The notes: a model not told the origin generated them from the sequence alone. Shown: positions 24,646 to 33,626, numbered from the stretch's first letter. The stretch is DNA of 64,000 bases from Kaistella pullorum (GCF_014837035.1 NZ_JACSPS010000001.1:490374-554373), one strand, 5' to 3'. A program made the numbers and translations.

Positions 24646-25983
24646 ATGACGCTTATACAGTTGCTGCAGTTTATTCTCAGCATTTCCATTTTAGTTGTTC
24701 TGCATGAATTAGGGCACTTTCTACCCGCAAAATACTTCAAGACAAAAGTTGAAAAATTCTACCTGTTTTTTGATCCATGGTTTTCGCTCGCCAAGGTAAA
24801 ATTCCGTGGTACCGAATATGGTATCGGCTGGCTTCCGTTTGGCGGATATGTGAAAATTGCCGGGATGGTGGACGAAAGTATGGATACCGAGCAGCTGAAT
24901 AAACCGGCAGAACCGTGGGAATTCCGAAGCAAACCGGCGTGGCAGAGGCTTATCATCATGCTGGGCGGCGTTACCGTAAATTTCTTTTTGGCATGGCTTA
25001 TTTATTCATCTTTAAGCTATTTTAAAGGTGAAACATACCACGACAATACCAAATTCGAAAACGGAATAGCAGTGTCTGAAGCGGGACGGAAAATGGGCCT
25101 CAAAACTGGCGACAAAATCCTTAAAATCGACGGCAAGACCGCTGACCGCATGGAAACCTCAACGGTAAACATGCTTTTTGCGAATGAAGTTACCGTGGAA
25201 AGAGACGGGAAAGAAATCACCTTCCCGGTAGATGAGCACGGCGTGGCTGCGGTGTTGGCTCAAAATGAAGCAAAAGCGTACTTTTCCCCAAGATTCCCTG
25301 TGGTTATCGACAGTTTAGTACCTAACGGACCTGCAAAAAATGCCGGTTTACAGAAAGGTGACCGAATCGTCGGCATCAACGGCAAATCTATCAATTACTT
25401 CGATGAACTTGGGACTGAACTTGAAAAATTCAAAAATCAGGATATCAACCTTAGCATCCTCCGGGATAATACGACCAAAACTGTAGTTACAAAAGTAGAT
25501 GGCAAGGGAAAACTCGGTTTCACTACGGACGTGAACGTGGCTCAGGCCTCACTGGAAACCGCACGCGTTACCAAAAACTATACTTTGTTGGAAGCCATTC
25601 CGCGCGGATTGACCCGCACTATTGATGTGCTAACGATGCAGATCAAACAGTTTAAAATTGTTTTCAATACGACCACGGAAGGTTACAAGAAAGTTTCAGG
25701 TCCTATCGGTATCATCAAAATGATGCCTGAAACGGTGAACTGGGAGTTTTTCTGGAGTTTTACGGCGATGTTTTCCGTTTGGCTGGCTTTCCTGAATCTG
25801 ATTCCGATTCCGGGTCTGGACGGCGGCCACGTGATGTTCACGCTTTGGGAAATGATCACGGGGAAACCCGTACCGCAGAAGGTATTGGAGAACGCGCAGA
25901 TGATTGGCGTCATTTTCCTGCTCGGACTGATGGTGCTGATCTTCGGGAATGATATCGTAAAATGGATTACAGGAAAATTTTAG
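24646..25983 (+). CDS. rseP: Site-2 metalloprotease RseP
   Basis: RseP is an intramembrane zinc protease that cleaves anti-sigma factors and signal-peptide remnants. The 445-residue protein has HELGH (20-24) in the first membrane helix, then FGGYVKIAGM, two PDZ domains (about 125-200 and 220-290), and the second metal motif NLIPIPGLDGGH near the C-terminus. Family length and order are normal. It stands as a single gene just before tRNA-Asn. Confidence 0.94.
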   Translation: MTLIQLLQFILSISILVVLHELGHFLPAKYFKTKVEKFYLFFDPWFSLAKVKFRGTEYGIGWLPFGGYVKIAGMVDESMDTEQLNKPAEPWEFRSKPAWQRLIIMLGGVTVNFFLAWLIYSSLSYFKGETYHDNTKFENGIAVSEAGRKMGLKTGDKILKIDGKTADRMETSTVNMLFANEVTVERDGKEITFPVDEHGVAAVLAQNEAKAYFSPRFPVVIDSLVPNGPAKNAGLQKGDRIVGINGKSINYFDELGTELEKFKNQDINLSILRDNTTKTVVTKVDGKGKLGFTTDVNVAQASLETARVTKNYTLLEAIPRGLTRTIDVLTMQIKQFKIVFNTTTEGYKKVSGPIGIIKMMPETVNWEFFWSFTAMFSVWLAFLNLIPIPGLDGGHVMFTLWEMITGKPVPQKVLENAQMIGVIFLLGLMVLIFGNDIVKWITGKF

Positions 25984-26000
25984 AAATTCGGCTAAAATAT

Positions 26001-26031
26001 TTTGGCAGTATTCAAAAAGTTTTTATATTTG
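26001..26031 (+). promoter_or_regulatory. Promoter of tRNA-Asn
   Basis: TTTG (26001-26004) and TATATTTG (26024-26031) are separated by exactly 19 bases, the consensus Bacteroidota arrangement of -33 and -7 elements. The tRNA begins 26 bases after the -7 element. This is one of the best-matched promoters in the window. Confidence 0.85.
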
Positions 26032-26057
26032 CAAACGCTTAAACAAAGGAGCAACAC

Positions 26058-26131
26058 TCCTCCTTAGCTCAGTTGGTTAGAGCATCTGACTGTTAATCAG
26101 AGGGTCGCTGGTTCGAGCCCAGCAGGAGGAG
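26058..26131 (+). tRNA. tRNA-Asn (anticodon GTT)
   Basis: A 74-base cloverleaf with acceptor stem TCCTCCT / AGGAGGA, D arm GCTCAGTTGGTTAGAGC, anticodon stem TCTGA / TCAGA with loop CTGTTAA giving anticodon GTT, variable loop and T arm GCTGGTTCGAGCCCAGC, and discriminator G. CCA is not encoded. Promoter upstream and terminator directly downstream indicate a single-gene transcript. Confidence 0.97.
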
Positions 26132-26132
26132 C

Positions 26133-26163
26133 AAAACCATCACAGAAATGTGATGGTTTTTTG
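26133..26163 (+). terminator. Terminator of tRNA-Asn
   Basis: A stem of about 12 bp (ACCATCACA / TGTGATGGT core) with GAAA loop and a T run begins 2 bases after the tRNA. Confidence 0.9.
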
Positions 26164-26181
26164 TTTTTAAAATTTTGAATT

Positions 26182-26212
26182 AAAAAAAACCTGCAGCTTT
26201 AGCCACAGGTTA
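26182..26212 (-). terminator. Terminator of pepT
   Basis: On the minus strand AACCTG...CAGGTT forms an imperfect stem closed by GC pairs around a TAAA loop, followed by eight T. It is convergent with the tRNA terminator. Confidence 0.8.
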
Positions 26213-26235
26213 TTTTTTATAATGATGGATGACAG

Positions 26236-27495
26236 TTACTGCTTCTTCACCGCTTTCGCAATGTTAATAATCACCTTCACCGCTTTTTCCATAGATTCTA
26301 ATGCTACGTATTCGTAAGGTCCGTGAAAGTTAATTCCTCCCGCGAAAATGTTTGGACAAGGTAAACCCATATAAGAGAGCTGCGCGCCGTCTGTTCCGCC
26401 GCGGATGGCTTTTATTTTAGGCTCAATATTCGCGTCCTTCATCGCCTGCTCGGCAATATCTACGATGTGCATCTTACCTTCGAACTGCTGCTTCATATTG
26501 CGGTATTGCTCCTTGATCTCTATTTCCGCAGTTCCTTCGCCGAATTTAGCATTAAATTCTGCTACTTTTTCGGTAATCAACTTCTTTCTGGCTTCGAATT
26601 TAGCTTCATCATGATCACGAATGATATATTGAAGTTTAGCTTCTGAAACATCAGATTTCAGGTCCGTTAAATGATAAAACCCATCAAAACCTTTGGTCGT
26701 GGAAGGCGTTTCGTTTTCGGGAAGCATCTTGATAAACTCAGCCGCCAGAAGCGAAGCGTTCACCATTTTTCCGAACGCGTAGCCCGGATGCACGCTCAAA
26801 CCGTGAATTTTCACCACGGCGCCGGCGGCATTGAAATTTTCGTATTCAAGTTCCCCTACTTCACCCCCGTCCATCGTGTATGCCCATTCGGCACCGAATT
26901 TTGCAACGTCAAATTTGTGCGCGCCTCGTCCGATCTCTTCATCAGGCGTAAAACCGATCGCGATTTTTCCGTGTTTGATGTCGGGATGTGCCAGTAAATA
27001 CTCCGCAGCGGTGACGATTTCAGCGACACCCGCTTTGTCATCAGCTCCCAAAAGTGTGGTTCCGTCAGTTGTTATTAAAGTTTTACCTATATAGTCTTTT
27101 AAACTCTCAAATTTAGAAGGTGAGAGCGTGAAACCCGTTTCCTCATTCAGAAGCAGATCGCCGCCATCATAATTATCCCAAATCTGTGGATTCACATTCT
27201 CTCCGTTGAAATCGGGCGAACTGTCATAATGCGCGATGAAACCGACAACCGGCTCATCATCATTTTCGAGGTTTGACGGCACATAGGCGTAGATGTAGCC
27301 GTTTTCGTCAATGGAAACATCACTCAGACCGAGGGACTTCAGTTCTTCAAAAATATAGTTGGCGATATCCCACTGTCGTTCTGTGCTCGGCGTAGATTCG
27401 CTTTCAGGATCACTGGTAGAATAAATTTTAGCATAAGTGATGAAACGGTTCTGAAGTTTCAGTTTCCATTCCAGATCAAATTCTATCGTCTTCAT
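26236..27495 (-). CDS. pepT: Peptidase T (tripeptide aminopeptidase)
   Basis: This is an M20B zinc aminopeptidase removing N-terminal residues from tripeptides. The 419-residue protein has IAHYDSSPDFNGENV (first metal His and catalytic Asp), LLGADDKAGVAEI (bridging Asp), TPDEEIGRGAH (general base Glu), YTMDGGEVGELEYENF (metal Asp) and INFHGPYEYV near the end (metal His). These match PepT throughout. It is a single gene with its own terminator. Confidence 0.96.
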   Translation of the reverse strand: MKTIEFDLEWKLKLQNRFITYAKIYSTSDPESESTPSTERQWDIANYIFEELKSLGLSDVSIDENGYIYAYVPSNLENDDEPVVGFIAHYDSSPDFNGENVNPQIWDNYDGGDLLLNEETGFTLSPSKFESLKDYIGKTLITTDGTTLLGADDKAGVAEIVTAAEYLLAHPDIKHGKIAIGFTPDEEIGRGAHKFDVAKFGAEWAYTMDGGEVGELEYENFNAAGAVVKIHGLSVHPGYAFGKMVNASLLAAEFIKMLPENETPSTTKGFDGFYHLTDLKSDVSEAKLQYIIRDHDEAKFEARKKLITEKVAEFNAKFGEGTAEIEIKEQYRNMKQQFEGKMHIVDIAEQAMKDANIEPKIKAIRGGTDGAQLSYMGLPCPNIFAGGINFHGPYEYVALESMEKAVKVIINIAKAVKKQ

Positions 27496-27618
27496 TTTTA
27501 AGTAAATTTGAGTTTAAGCAAAGGTAGCAAATCACAGTTGGAAAAAACTTCCGGAACTGCCCTTTTTTAAATTGCTATGGCCCCATTTTCCGCCTGAAAG
27601 CGCATTGCAAAAAATTAT

Positions 27619-27626
27619 TATCTTTG
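27619..27626 (+). promoter_or_regulatory. Candidate -7 element for the HMG-CoA lyase gene
   Basis: TATCTTTG matches TAnnTTTG, 20 bases before the ATG. No well-spaced -33 TTG. Confidence 0.45.
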
Positions 27627-27646
27627 GAAAAACCGAATAACAAACA

Positions 27647-28495
27647 ATGTTTTTAACCGAATGTCCACGCGACGCCATGCAGGGTTGGGGAGAATTCATC
27701 CCGACTCAGAAAAAAATCGACTACATTAATTCACTGATGGATGTAGGTTTTGATGTGCTCGATTGTGGAAGTTTCGTTTCCCCGAGATCTATTCCGCAGA
27801 TGGCGGATTCCGGAAAGGTGATCGATGAGATTGACAAAGGAATTTCGAACACCAAACTATCAGTAATTGTCGCCAATGTACGTGGTGCCGAGAAGGCGCT
27901 GGCCCATCAGCAGGTTGATATTCTGGGATTTCCGTTTTCAATATCAGAAACTTTCCAGCACAGAAACACGAACAAAGGCCGGGAAACCGCCTTCAATGAT
28001 ATTGTGAGAATCCTGGAACTGCTGAAAACAGATGGCCGTACGCTGAACATCTATTTTTCGATGGCTTTCGGCAATCCTTACGGTGAAATGTGGAAATGGG
28101 AGGATGTAGATTTTTGGGCACAGCGTTTCAGCGATATCGGCATTAAAAACATCTTGCTTTCCGATACCACCGGCACAGGATCCGTGGAACAGATTGAGCT
28201 TCTTTTCAGTAAAATTCCCCAAAAATACCCTCATATTGATTTTGGCGCACACTTTCACAACCGCTACGAGGATTCTTATAAAAAACTGAAAGCCGCCTAC
28301 GATAACGGTTGCAGGAGATTTGATTCTGCCATCAAAGGAATTGGAGGCTGCCCGATGGCAAAGGATGATTTGGTGGGGAATATGCCGACGGAACAGGTGA
28401 TCAATTTTATGGCATCTGAAAGAATCGAACATTCACTGAATTTGCTGCACTTCGAAAGTTCATATAACAGAGCCAAGGACATCTTTCATTTTTAA
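27647..28495 (+). CDS. Hydroxymethylglutaryl-CoA lyase
   Basis: This 282-residue TIM-barrel lyase of the HMGL family converts HMG-CoA to acetoacetate and acetyl-CoA in leucine degradation. It has the N-terminal catalytic motif ECPRDAMQGW (Arg8, Asp9), DTTGTGSVEQ, the metal motif HFHNRYED and the C-terminal GGCPMAKDDLVGN with the catalytic Cys. The shorter N-terminus, starting MFLTECPRD, is common in Bacteroidota. No other leucine-degradation genes adjoin it. Confidence 0.92.
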   Translation: MFLTECPRDAMQGWGEFIPTQKKIDYINSLMDVGFDVLDCGSFVSPRSIPQMADSGKVIDEIDKGISNTKLSVIVANVRGAEKALAHQQVDILGFPFSISETFQHRNTNKGRETAFNDIVRILELLKTDGRTLNIYFSMAFGNPYGEMWKWEDVDFWAQRFSDIGIKNILLSDTTGTGSVEQIELLFSKIPQKYPHIDFGAHFHNRYEDSYKKLKAAYDNGCRRFDSAIKGIGGCPMAKDDLVGNMPTEQVINFMASERIEHSLNLLHFESSYNRAKDIFHF

Positions 28496-28508
28496 ATTAA
28501 TCCTGAAT

Positions 28509-29276
28509 CTAGCCCGAAATTTTATCGCCAAGTCCGCGGATGTCTTTGCGGATTTCCTGGAACATGTTTTTAATCTCAGTGTCAGAGGAAGCGCCGGGTT
28601 TATAATCCTGCGGCAAAATACCGCGCACGTAACGCCAGATTTCCACGATTTCCTCTAACGCGATCTCGTAAGGCGGGTAAAACGGGTTGTCTGCCGCCAC
28701 CGTAATAGATTTTTCGTTAACCGCTACCAGCGTCTTGTAGGTAATGCCTTCCTGGGTGACGAAAATATAGCCTTTGTCGGTTTTTAAGTCCGAAATATTC
28801 TCCACATATTCTCCGATAACGTAGGAACCGTCAGCAAATGGCGGCATAGAATCTCCGTCAGCCAGAAACCCGCGGTACTTGCCATGTTGCAGAAAAGGCA
28901 GCTTCATCCTTTGCAGACTTTCCATATAACCGGGATCCATATATCCTTTCAGGTAGCCCATTGAAGCCTTTTGCGGCACGATTTCAATATAACCATCGCC
29001 TTCATCATCGATCAATACCGGCAGTACGATCCTGTTATCGGGCAGTTTCAGCATTCCTTCAAGCGGATATTTGCGGACATCCACCGTCAGCAGCAAATCT
29101 ATGCTTACATGGAAATATTTTGAAATCTGTATGAGAATATCATACGGCGGTTCTGAGCGGCCACTTTCGTACTTCGAATAACGGTCGCGGCTGATGCCAA
29201 GCTGTTCGGCAAAACCGTTTTGAGATAAATCTTTTTTACCTCTTAGAAACCTGATGTTATCTGAGAAAACTGACAT
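28509..29276 (-). CDS. LexA-like regulator (XRE-type HTH plus S24 peptidase domain)
   Basis: This 255-residue protein has an N-terminal Cro/CI-type HTH (GFAEQLGISRDRYSKYESGR, 21-40) and a C-terminal S24 domain with Ser143 (GDSM) and Lys181 (ITYKTLV), the dyad used for self-cleavage by LexA and CI. The linker region reads PQKASMGYLKGY (101-112), with no Ala-Gly pair. The ATG at 29274-29276 is chosen: the longer frame would run through the operator. It is divergent from dinB-dnaE, which it probably represses. Confidence 0.9.
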   Translation of the reverse strand: MSVFSDNIRFLRGKKDLSQNGFAEQLGISRDRYSKYESGRSEPPYDILIQISKYFHVSIDLLLTVDVRKYPLEGMLKLPDNRIVLPVLIDDEGDGYIEIVPQKASMGYLKGYMDPGYMESLQRMKLPFLQHGKYRGFLADGDSMPPFADGSYVIGEYVENISDLKTDKGYIFVTQEGITYKTLVAVNEKSITVAADNPFYPPYEIALEEIVEIWRYVRGILPQDYKPGASSDTEIKNMFQEIRKDIRGLGDKISG

Positions 29277-29277
29277 T

Positions 29278-29337
29278 GGGACAGATTGTATCTGCAAATA
29301 TAATGTTTTTGGGACAAATAGTATATACTTTTGTCCC
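29278..29337. promoter_or_regulatory. Divergent operator-promoter region of regulator and dinB-dnaE
   Basis: Two 18-base boxes start with GGGACA (29278-29295 and 29311-29328) and match at 14 of 18 positions. The second extends into a 27-bp near-palindrome (29311-29337) with arms GGGACAAA and TTTGTCCC around AGTATATACT. TAnnTTTG -7 elements lie in both directions: TACTTTTG at 29326-29333 (plus) and TATATTTG on the minus strand at 29296-29303. The dinB ATG directly follows GTCCC, and the regulator ATG directly follows GTCCCA on its own strand. These boxes are the obvious sites for the HTH/S24 protein. Confidence 0.75.
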
Positions 29338-30513
29338 ATGAATCATGCGATTGCACATATGGATCTGGACACCTTCTTTGTGTCCTGCGTGCGGCGGGAC
29401 AACAGCCAACTCCACGGAATCCCTCTGATCATCGGAGGTGGAGACCGCGGTGTGGTAGCATCGTGTTCGTATGAAGCACGGTATTTCGGGGTTCGGTCTG
29501 CCATGCCAATCCGAATGGCACTAAAACTTTGCCCGGATGCCAAAGTAGTGAAAGGCGACTATGATATGTTTTCAAAACTATCACATGAAGTCACCGAAAT
29601 CATTCAACAGCGTGTGCCTGTGATGGAAAAAGCCAGCATCGACGAGTTTTACTTGGATCTTTCTGGTATGGATAAATTTTTCGGCTGTTACCAGTGGACA
29701 CGGGAAATCGCGGAAGAAGTGACCAAAGAAACCGGCTTGCCCATCAGTTTTGCTCTTTCTGTGAATAAAACCGTGTCTAAAATCGGCACTGGAGAATCTA
29801 AACCGCATGGAAGGCTTGAAATAAAAGAAACACAGATCAAACCTTTTCTGAATCCGCTTTCCATAAGAAAAATCCCGATGGTGGGAGAAACTACGTTTCA
29901 GTTGCTCTCCAGGATCGGTATCCGCACCATAAAAACCCTTTCAGAGATGCCCGTTCTTACGCTTCAACAGATGATCGGTAAGAACGGCACCGAACTCTGG
30001 AAAAAAGCCAACGGCATTGATGAAACTCCGGTAATTCCCTATTCCGAAAGAAAATCTATTTCAAAAGAACACACATTTTCGGATGATACGATGGATATTT
30101 TCGCGATGCGGAGCCTGATTTCGGGCATGGCAGAACAGCTCGCGTATCAGTTGCGGAAAGAAAAATGGCTTACCTCCACGGTTGTCATAAAAATACGGTA
30201 CGCCAACTTTGATACGGAAACCAAACAGCAAAAAGTGGCTTACACGGCGGCAGACCATACGTTAACAAAAACCGCCCTGGGCCTTTTCGATAAAATCTAT
30301 ACCCGAAGAATGCGGCTGCGGCTTGTGGGGCTCCGTTTCACGGGCTTGGTACACGGCAGCCACCAGATGAATCTTTTTGAAGATACTGAGGAACTGATGA
30401 ATCTCTATCAGACGATGGACCGCATCAAAAACCGGTTTGGCTCAGAAGCCGTGGGCCGAGCTGCAGGCTTCCATTATCCTGCGAAAATTTCTGAATCTCC
30501 TCAAAAAGCCTGA
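29338..30513 (+). CDS. dinB: Y-family DNA polymerase IV (DinB)
   Basis: This 391-residue translesion polymerase has catalytic carboxylates in IAHMDLDTFF (Asp9) and SIDEFYLDLS (Asp102, Glu103), the finger segment CSYEARYFGVRSAMP, helix-hairpin-helix MVGETTFQLLSRIGI and a little-finger domain. A sliding-clamp motif QMNLF lies at 343-347. The ATG at 29338 is used because the longer frame crosses the operator and encodes no conserved sequence. Active-site residues are kept, unlike ImuB. dnaE follows 5 bases downstream. Confidence 0.93.
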   Translation: MNHAIAHMDLDTFFVSCVRRDNSQLHGIPLIIGGGDRGVVASCSYEARYFGVRSAMPIRMALKLCPDAKVVKGDYDMFSKLSHEVTEIIQQRVPVMEKASIDEFYLDLSGMDKFFGCYQWTREIAEEVTKETGLPISFALSVNKTVSKIGTGESKPHGRLEIKETQIKPFLNPLSIRKIPMVGETTFQLLSRIGIRTIKTLSEMPVLTLQQMIGKNGTELWKKANGIDETPVIPYSERKSISKEHTFSDDTMDIFAMRSLISGMAEQLAYQLRKEKWLTSTVVIKIRYANFDTETKQQKVAYTAADHTLTKTALGLFDKIYTRRMRLRLVGLRFTGLVHGSHQMNLFEDTEELMNLYQTMDRIKNRFGSEAVGRAAGFHYPAKISESPQKA

Positions 30514-30518
30514 AAATA

Positions 30519-33500
30519 ATGTTTCTGAACTGTCATTCTTTTCACAGCCTGAGGTACGGAACTTTATCCGTGGAAGAACTCGTAAAACAAGCGCACTTAT
30601 TCGGAACTAAAGAACTAGTTCTAACAGACATCAATACTGTTTCGGCTATTTATGATTTTAAAAAAGCGTGCGAAAGCTATGGCATCAAACCCATTATTGG
30701 CGTAGAAATAAGGAAAGAAAACCGCCTGCTCTACATTGCCGTGGCCAAAGAATTTTTGGGAATCGGAGAGATCAACCGGATGCTCACCGCCTGCAACTGC
30801 GATGGAGCCGAACTTACCGAAACCGCCCCGGAATTCCGCAAAGTTTTCATCATCTATCCGCTCAGCAACTGCCCCGAAAGCCTACGGGAAAACGAATACC
30901 TCGGCATCCGCGAAGAGGAAATCAACCTGCTGATGAAACCGGAGCTAAAAGCGAAAATCCCCAAAATGGTGATTTGGCATCCCGTGACATTCAGCACTAA
31001 AAAAGAATACAACCTTCACCGGATCCTGCGTGCAATCGACGGAAATACGTTGCTGTCTAAGCTTAATGCTAATGATTTCTGCGCCAAAACCGAGTTCTTC
31101 AAGCCTGTTGAAAGCATTAAAAATGCATTCGCCAACTTTCCGAAAATCATTGCCAACACACAGAAAATTCTGGATGAGAGCGGTTTTGATTTTATATTTA
31201 AAGAAAAAGTAAAAAATAAGAAGTTCTTCACCACTTCCAAAAAAGATGACATGAAACTTCTCCGCCAGCTCGCCTATGCCGGGCTGAAAAGAAGATATGG
31301 CGAACATGATGAAGCAGCGCGTAAACGGACTGAAAAAGAACTCAAAGTAATTGACCAACTCAATTTCTCCGCCTATTTCCTCATCACGTGGGATATCATT
31401 CAATACAGCAACACCCTGGGTTTTATGCATGTTGGCCGGGGCAGCGGTGCCAATTCCATCGTAAGCTATTGTCTGGGAATTACCGATATCTGCCCTATCG
31501 AACTCGATCTTTACTTCGAACGCTTCCTGAACCTCAACCGGAAATCACCACCTGATTTTGATATTGACTGGAGCTGGCAACACCGTGACCAGATTCTTGA
31601 CTACATCTTCACCAAATACGGGAAAGAACACGTGGCCTTTTGTGGAACGAACGTAGAATTCAAATACCGCTCAATTTTTCGGGAGGTGGGTAAGGCCTTT
31701 GGTCTGCCTAAAGAAGAACTAGATACCCTGGCCACAAAACCCCTCAGCGACCATCACGAAGACAAAATAGTGCGGCTGGTGCATGAATACGGCCAACTGC
31801 TCGAAAAGTTTCCGAACCAGCGCAGCATGCATTCTTGCGGGATCCTGATTTCCGAAGATCCCATCACCGATTATTCCGCGCTGGAAATGCCGCCGAAGGG
31901 TTTCCCGATCGTGCAGTTTGACATGCATGTAGCCGAAGACATCGGATTGGAAAAATTTGACATCCTTTCGCAACGGGGTCTTGGAACGATTAGCGACACA
32001 GTGCATCTCATTAAAAAAAACCGCGGAATTGAAGTCGATATCCGGGATACTTCTATTTCTAAAGATGAAGCATTGTGTAATGAATATTTGGCAGTAGGCA
32101 AGACAATAGGATGTTTTTATATAGAGAGCCCAGCAATGCGCGGGCTTTTAAGACGTTTAAAATGTGGTGATTACATAACTTTGGTGGCCGCCTCTTCAAT
32201 CATCCGACCTGGTGTGGCGCAAAGCGGAATGATGAAGGAATACATCTTCCGGCACAACCATCCCGATAAGTTCGAGTACTTCCACGAAGTCTTTAAAGAA
32301 AACCTCAGCGAAACGTACGGAATCATGGTCTATCAGGAAGATGTGATCAAGATTGCGCAGTACTATGGCGGGCTTTCACTGGCAGACGGCGATATCCTGC
32401 GCCGAGCAATGAGCGGAAAAGGCCGGTCCCTGGCCGCGCTGCAGAAAGTGAAAGACCATTTTTTCGAATCGTGCAGGAAGCAAGGACATCCGGAGAATCT
32501 TTCGAAAGAAGTTTACCGCCAGATTGAGTCTTTTGCGGGATATTCTTTCTGCAAGGCACATTCAGCATCCTACGCGGTGGAAAGTTACCAGAGTTTATAC
32601 CTAAAGGTGTATTATCCGCTGGAGTTTATGGTTTGCGTCATCAACAATCAGGGCGGTTTTTACCGGACAGAAGTTTACGTTCACGAAGCGAAAATGTCGG
32701 GCGGGTTGATTGAAAACCCATGTGTGAATAATTCCCGCTTTGAAACTACACTTAATGATCAAACGGTTTATCTCGGATTCATGCATCTGCAGAGCCTTGA
32801 AACCCGCATTGCCCATGAGATCGCAGAAGAACGCACGAGAAACGGACTTTACCATTCCCTCAAAGATTTCATCCGGCGCATCCCAATCGGTATTGAAACC
32901 GTGCAGACGCTTATATTTATTGGCGCTTTCCGGTTTACGGGCAAGCCCAAAAATGAACTGCTGATCGAGGCGCGGCTGCTGCTGATCAATTTCAAGCCGG
33001 AAAACCGCACGATGATGCTTATTGAGGAACCTGTAGCCGAATACAGGCTGCCGGAACTGAAGCGGGATCCTTTTGAGGACGCTTTTGATGAAATAGAGAT
33101 CATTGGTTTCCCGGTTTCGTGTACGCCGTTTGATTTGCTGGAAACCAAATACCGCGGTTCTGTTTTCGTAAAAGATCTATTGAAATTCCACAAAAGACAG
33201 GTAAAGATGCTGGCGTATCTTATTTCGAGAAAACACGTCCCCACCAAGAAAGGCACGATGTATTTCGGAACCTGGATCGATGTAAACGGCGATTATTTCG
33301 ATACTGCGCACTTCCCGGACAGCCTCGAAAAATATCCGTTTCAGGGGGGAGGCTGCTACCTGCTGCTGGGGACAGTGGAAGTAGATTATCATTTCCCGAC
33401 CATCACCATTCACAAAATGGCAAAGATGCCGATGATACCGGACCCTCGCTATTCTTATCATAAAGAAAAGCAGTATGATGTGCACCGCCAGCTGAAGGAG

Positions 33501-33578
33501 GATGTGAGCATGACCTTCCGCCAACCGTATCCGCAGGAACACGAAATCGGGTTGCCGAGACATAAACTGCGCAGCTAA
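30519..33578 (+). CDS. DNA polymerase III alpha subunit, DnaE2/ImuC-like
   Basis: This is a C-family polymerase of 1019 residues, shorter than a replicative DnaE (about 1160 or more). The palm has GRGSGANSIVSYCLGITDI and the catalytic Asp cluster PDFDID (345-350). The N-terminal PHP domain reads LNCHSFHS, where the usual HxH metal pair of E. coli and DnaE2 is partly replaced (first His to Asn). The C-terminal region after residue 800 is reduced. Being in an operon with dinB under a LexA-like repressor, it is probably the error-prone paralogue. The replicative dnaE should be elsewhere. Confidence 0.88.
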   Translation: MFLNCHSFHSLRYGTLSVEELVKQAHLFGTKELVLTDINTVSAIYDFKKACESYGIKPIIGVEIRKENRLLYIAVAKEFLGIGEINRMLTACNCDGAELTETAPEFRKVFIIYPLSNCPESLRENEYLGIREEEINLLMKPELKAKIPKMVIWHPVTFSTKKEYNLHRILRAIDGNTLLSKLNANDFCAKTEFFKPVESIKNAFANFPKIIANTQKILDESGFDFIFKEKVKNKKFFTTSKKDDMKLLRQLAYAGLKRRYGEHDEAARKRTEKELKVIDQLNFSAYFLITWDIIQYSNTLGFMHVGRGSGANSIVSYCLGITDICPIELDLYFERFLNLNRKSPPDFDIDWSWQHRDQILDYIFTKYGKEHVAFCGTNVEFKYRSIFREVGKAFGLPKEELDTLATKPLSDHHEDKIVRLVHEYGQLLEKFPNQRSMHSCGILISEDPITDYSALEMPPKGFPIVQFDMHVAEDIGLEKFDILSQRGLGTISDTVHLIKKNRGIEVDIRDTSISKDEALCNEYLAVGKTIGCFYIESPAMRGLLRRLKCGDYITLVAASSIIRPGVAQSGMMKEYIFRHNHPDKFEYFHEVFKENLSETYGIMVYQEDVIKIAQYYGGLSLADGDILRRAMSGKGRSLAALQKVKDHFFESCRKQGHPENLSKEVYRQIESFAGYSFCKAHSASYAVESYQSLYLKVYYPLEFMVCVINNQGGFYRTEVYVHEAKMSGGLIENPCVNNSRFETTLNDQTVYLGFMHLQSLETRIAHEIAEERTRNGLYHSLKDFIRRIPIGIETVQTLIFIGAFRFTGKPKNELLIEARLLLINFKPENRTMMLIEEPVAEYRLPELKRDPFEDAFDEIEIIGFPVSCTPFDLLETKYRGSVFVKDLLKFHKRQVKMLAYLISRKHVPTKKGTMYFGTWIDVNGDYFDTAHFPDSLEKYPFQGGGCYLLLGTVEVDYHFPTITIHKMAKMPMIPDPRYSYHKEKQYDVHRQLKEDVSMTFRQPYPQEHEIGLPRHKLRS

Positions 33579-33611
33579 AGTGCAGTGAAAAAATAACGAA
33601 AGAGAAAATAT

Positions 33612-33626
33612 CGGCTATTCTAGCCG
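33612..33626. repeat. Small inverted repeat
   Basis: CGGCTA-TTC-TAGCCG forms a 6-bp perfect hairpin 34 bases after the dnaE stop, at the left end of a 130-base G+C-richer patch. It lacks a T run, so it is not a classical terminator. Confidence 0.5.

Noticed and set aside
29254-29337. N-terminal extension of dinB by 28 codons.
   Set aside because: It would translate the operator region and part of the divergent gene; Y-family polymerases begin close to the first catalytic Asp, as the ATG at 29338 gives.
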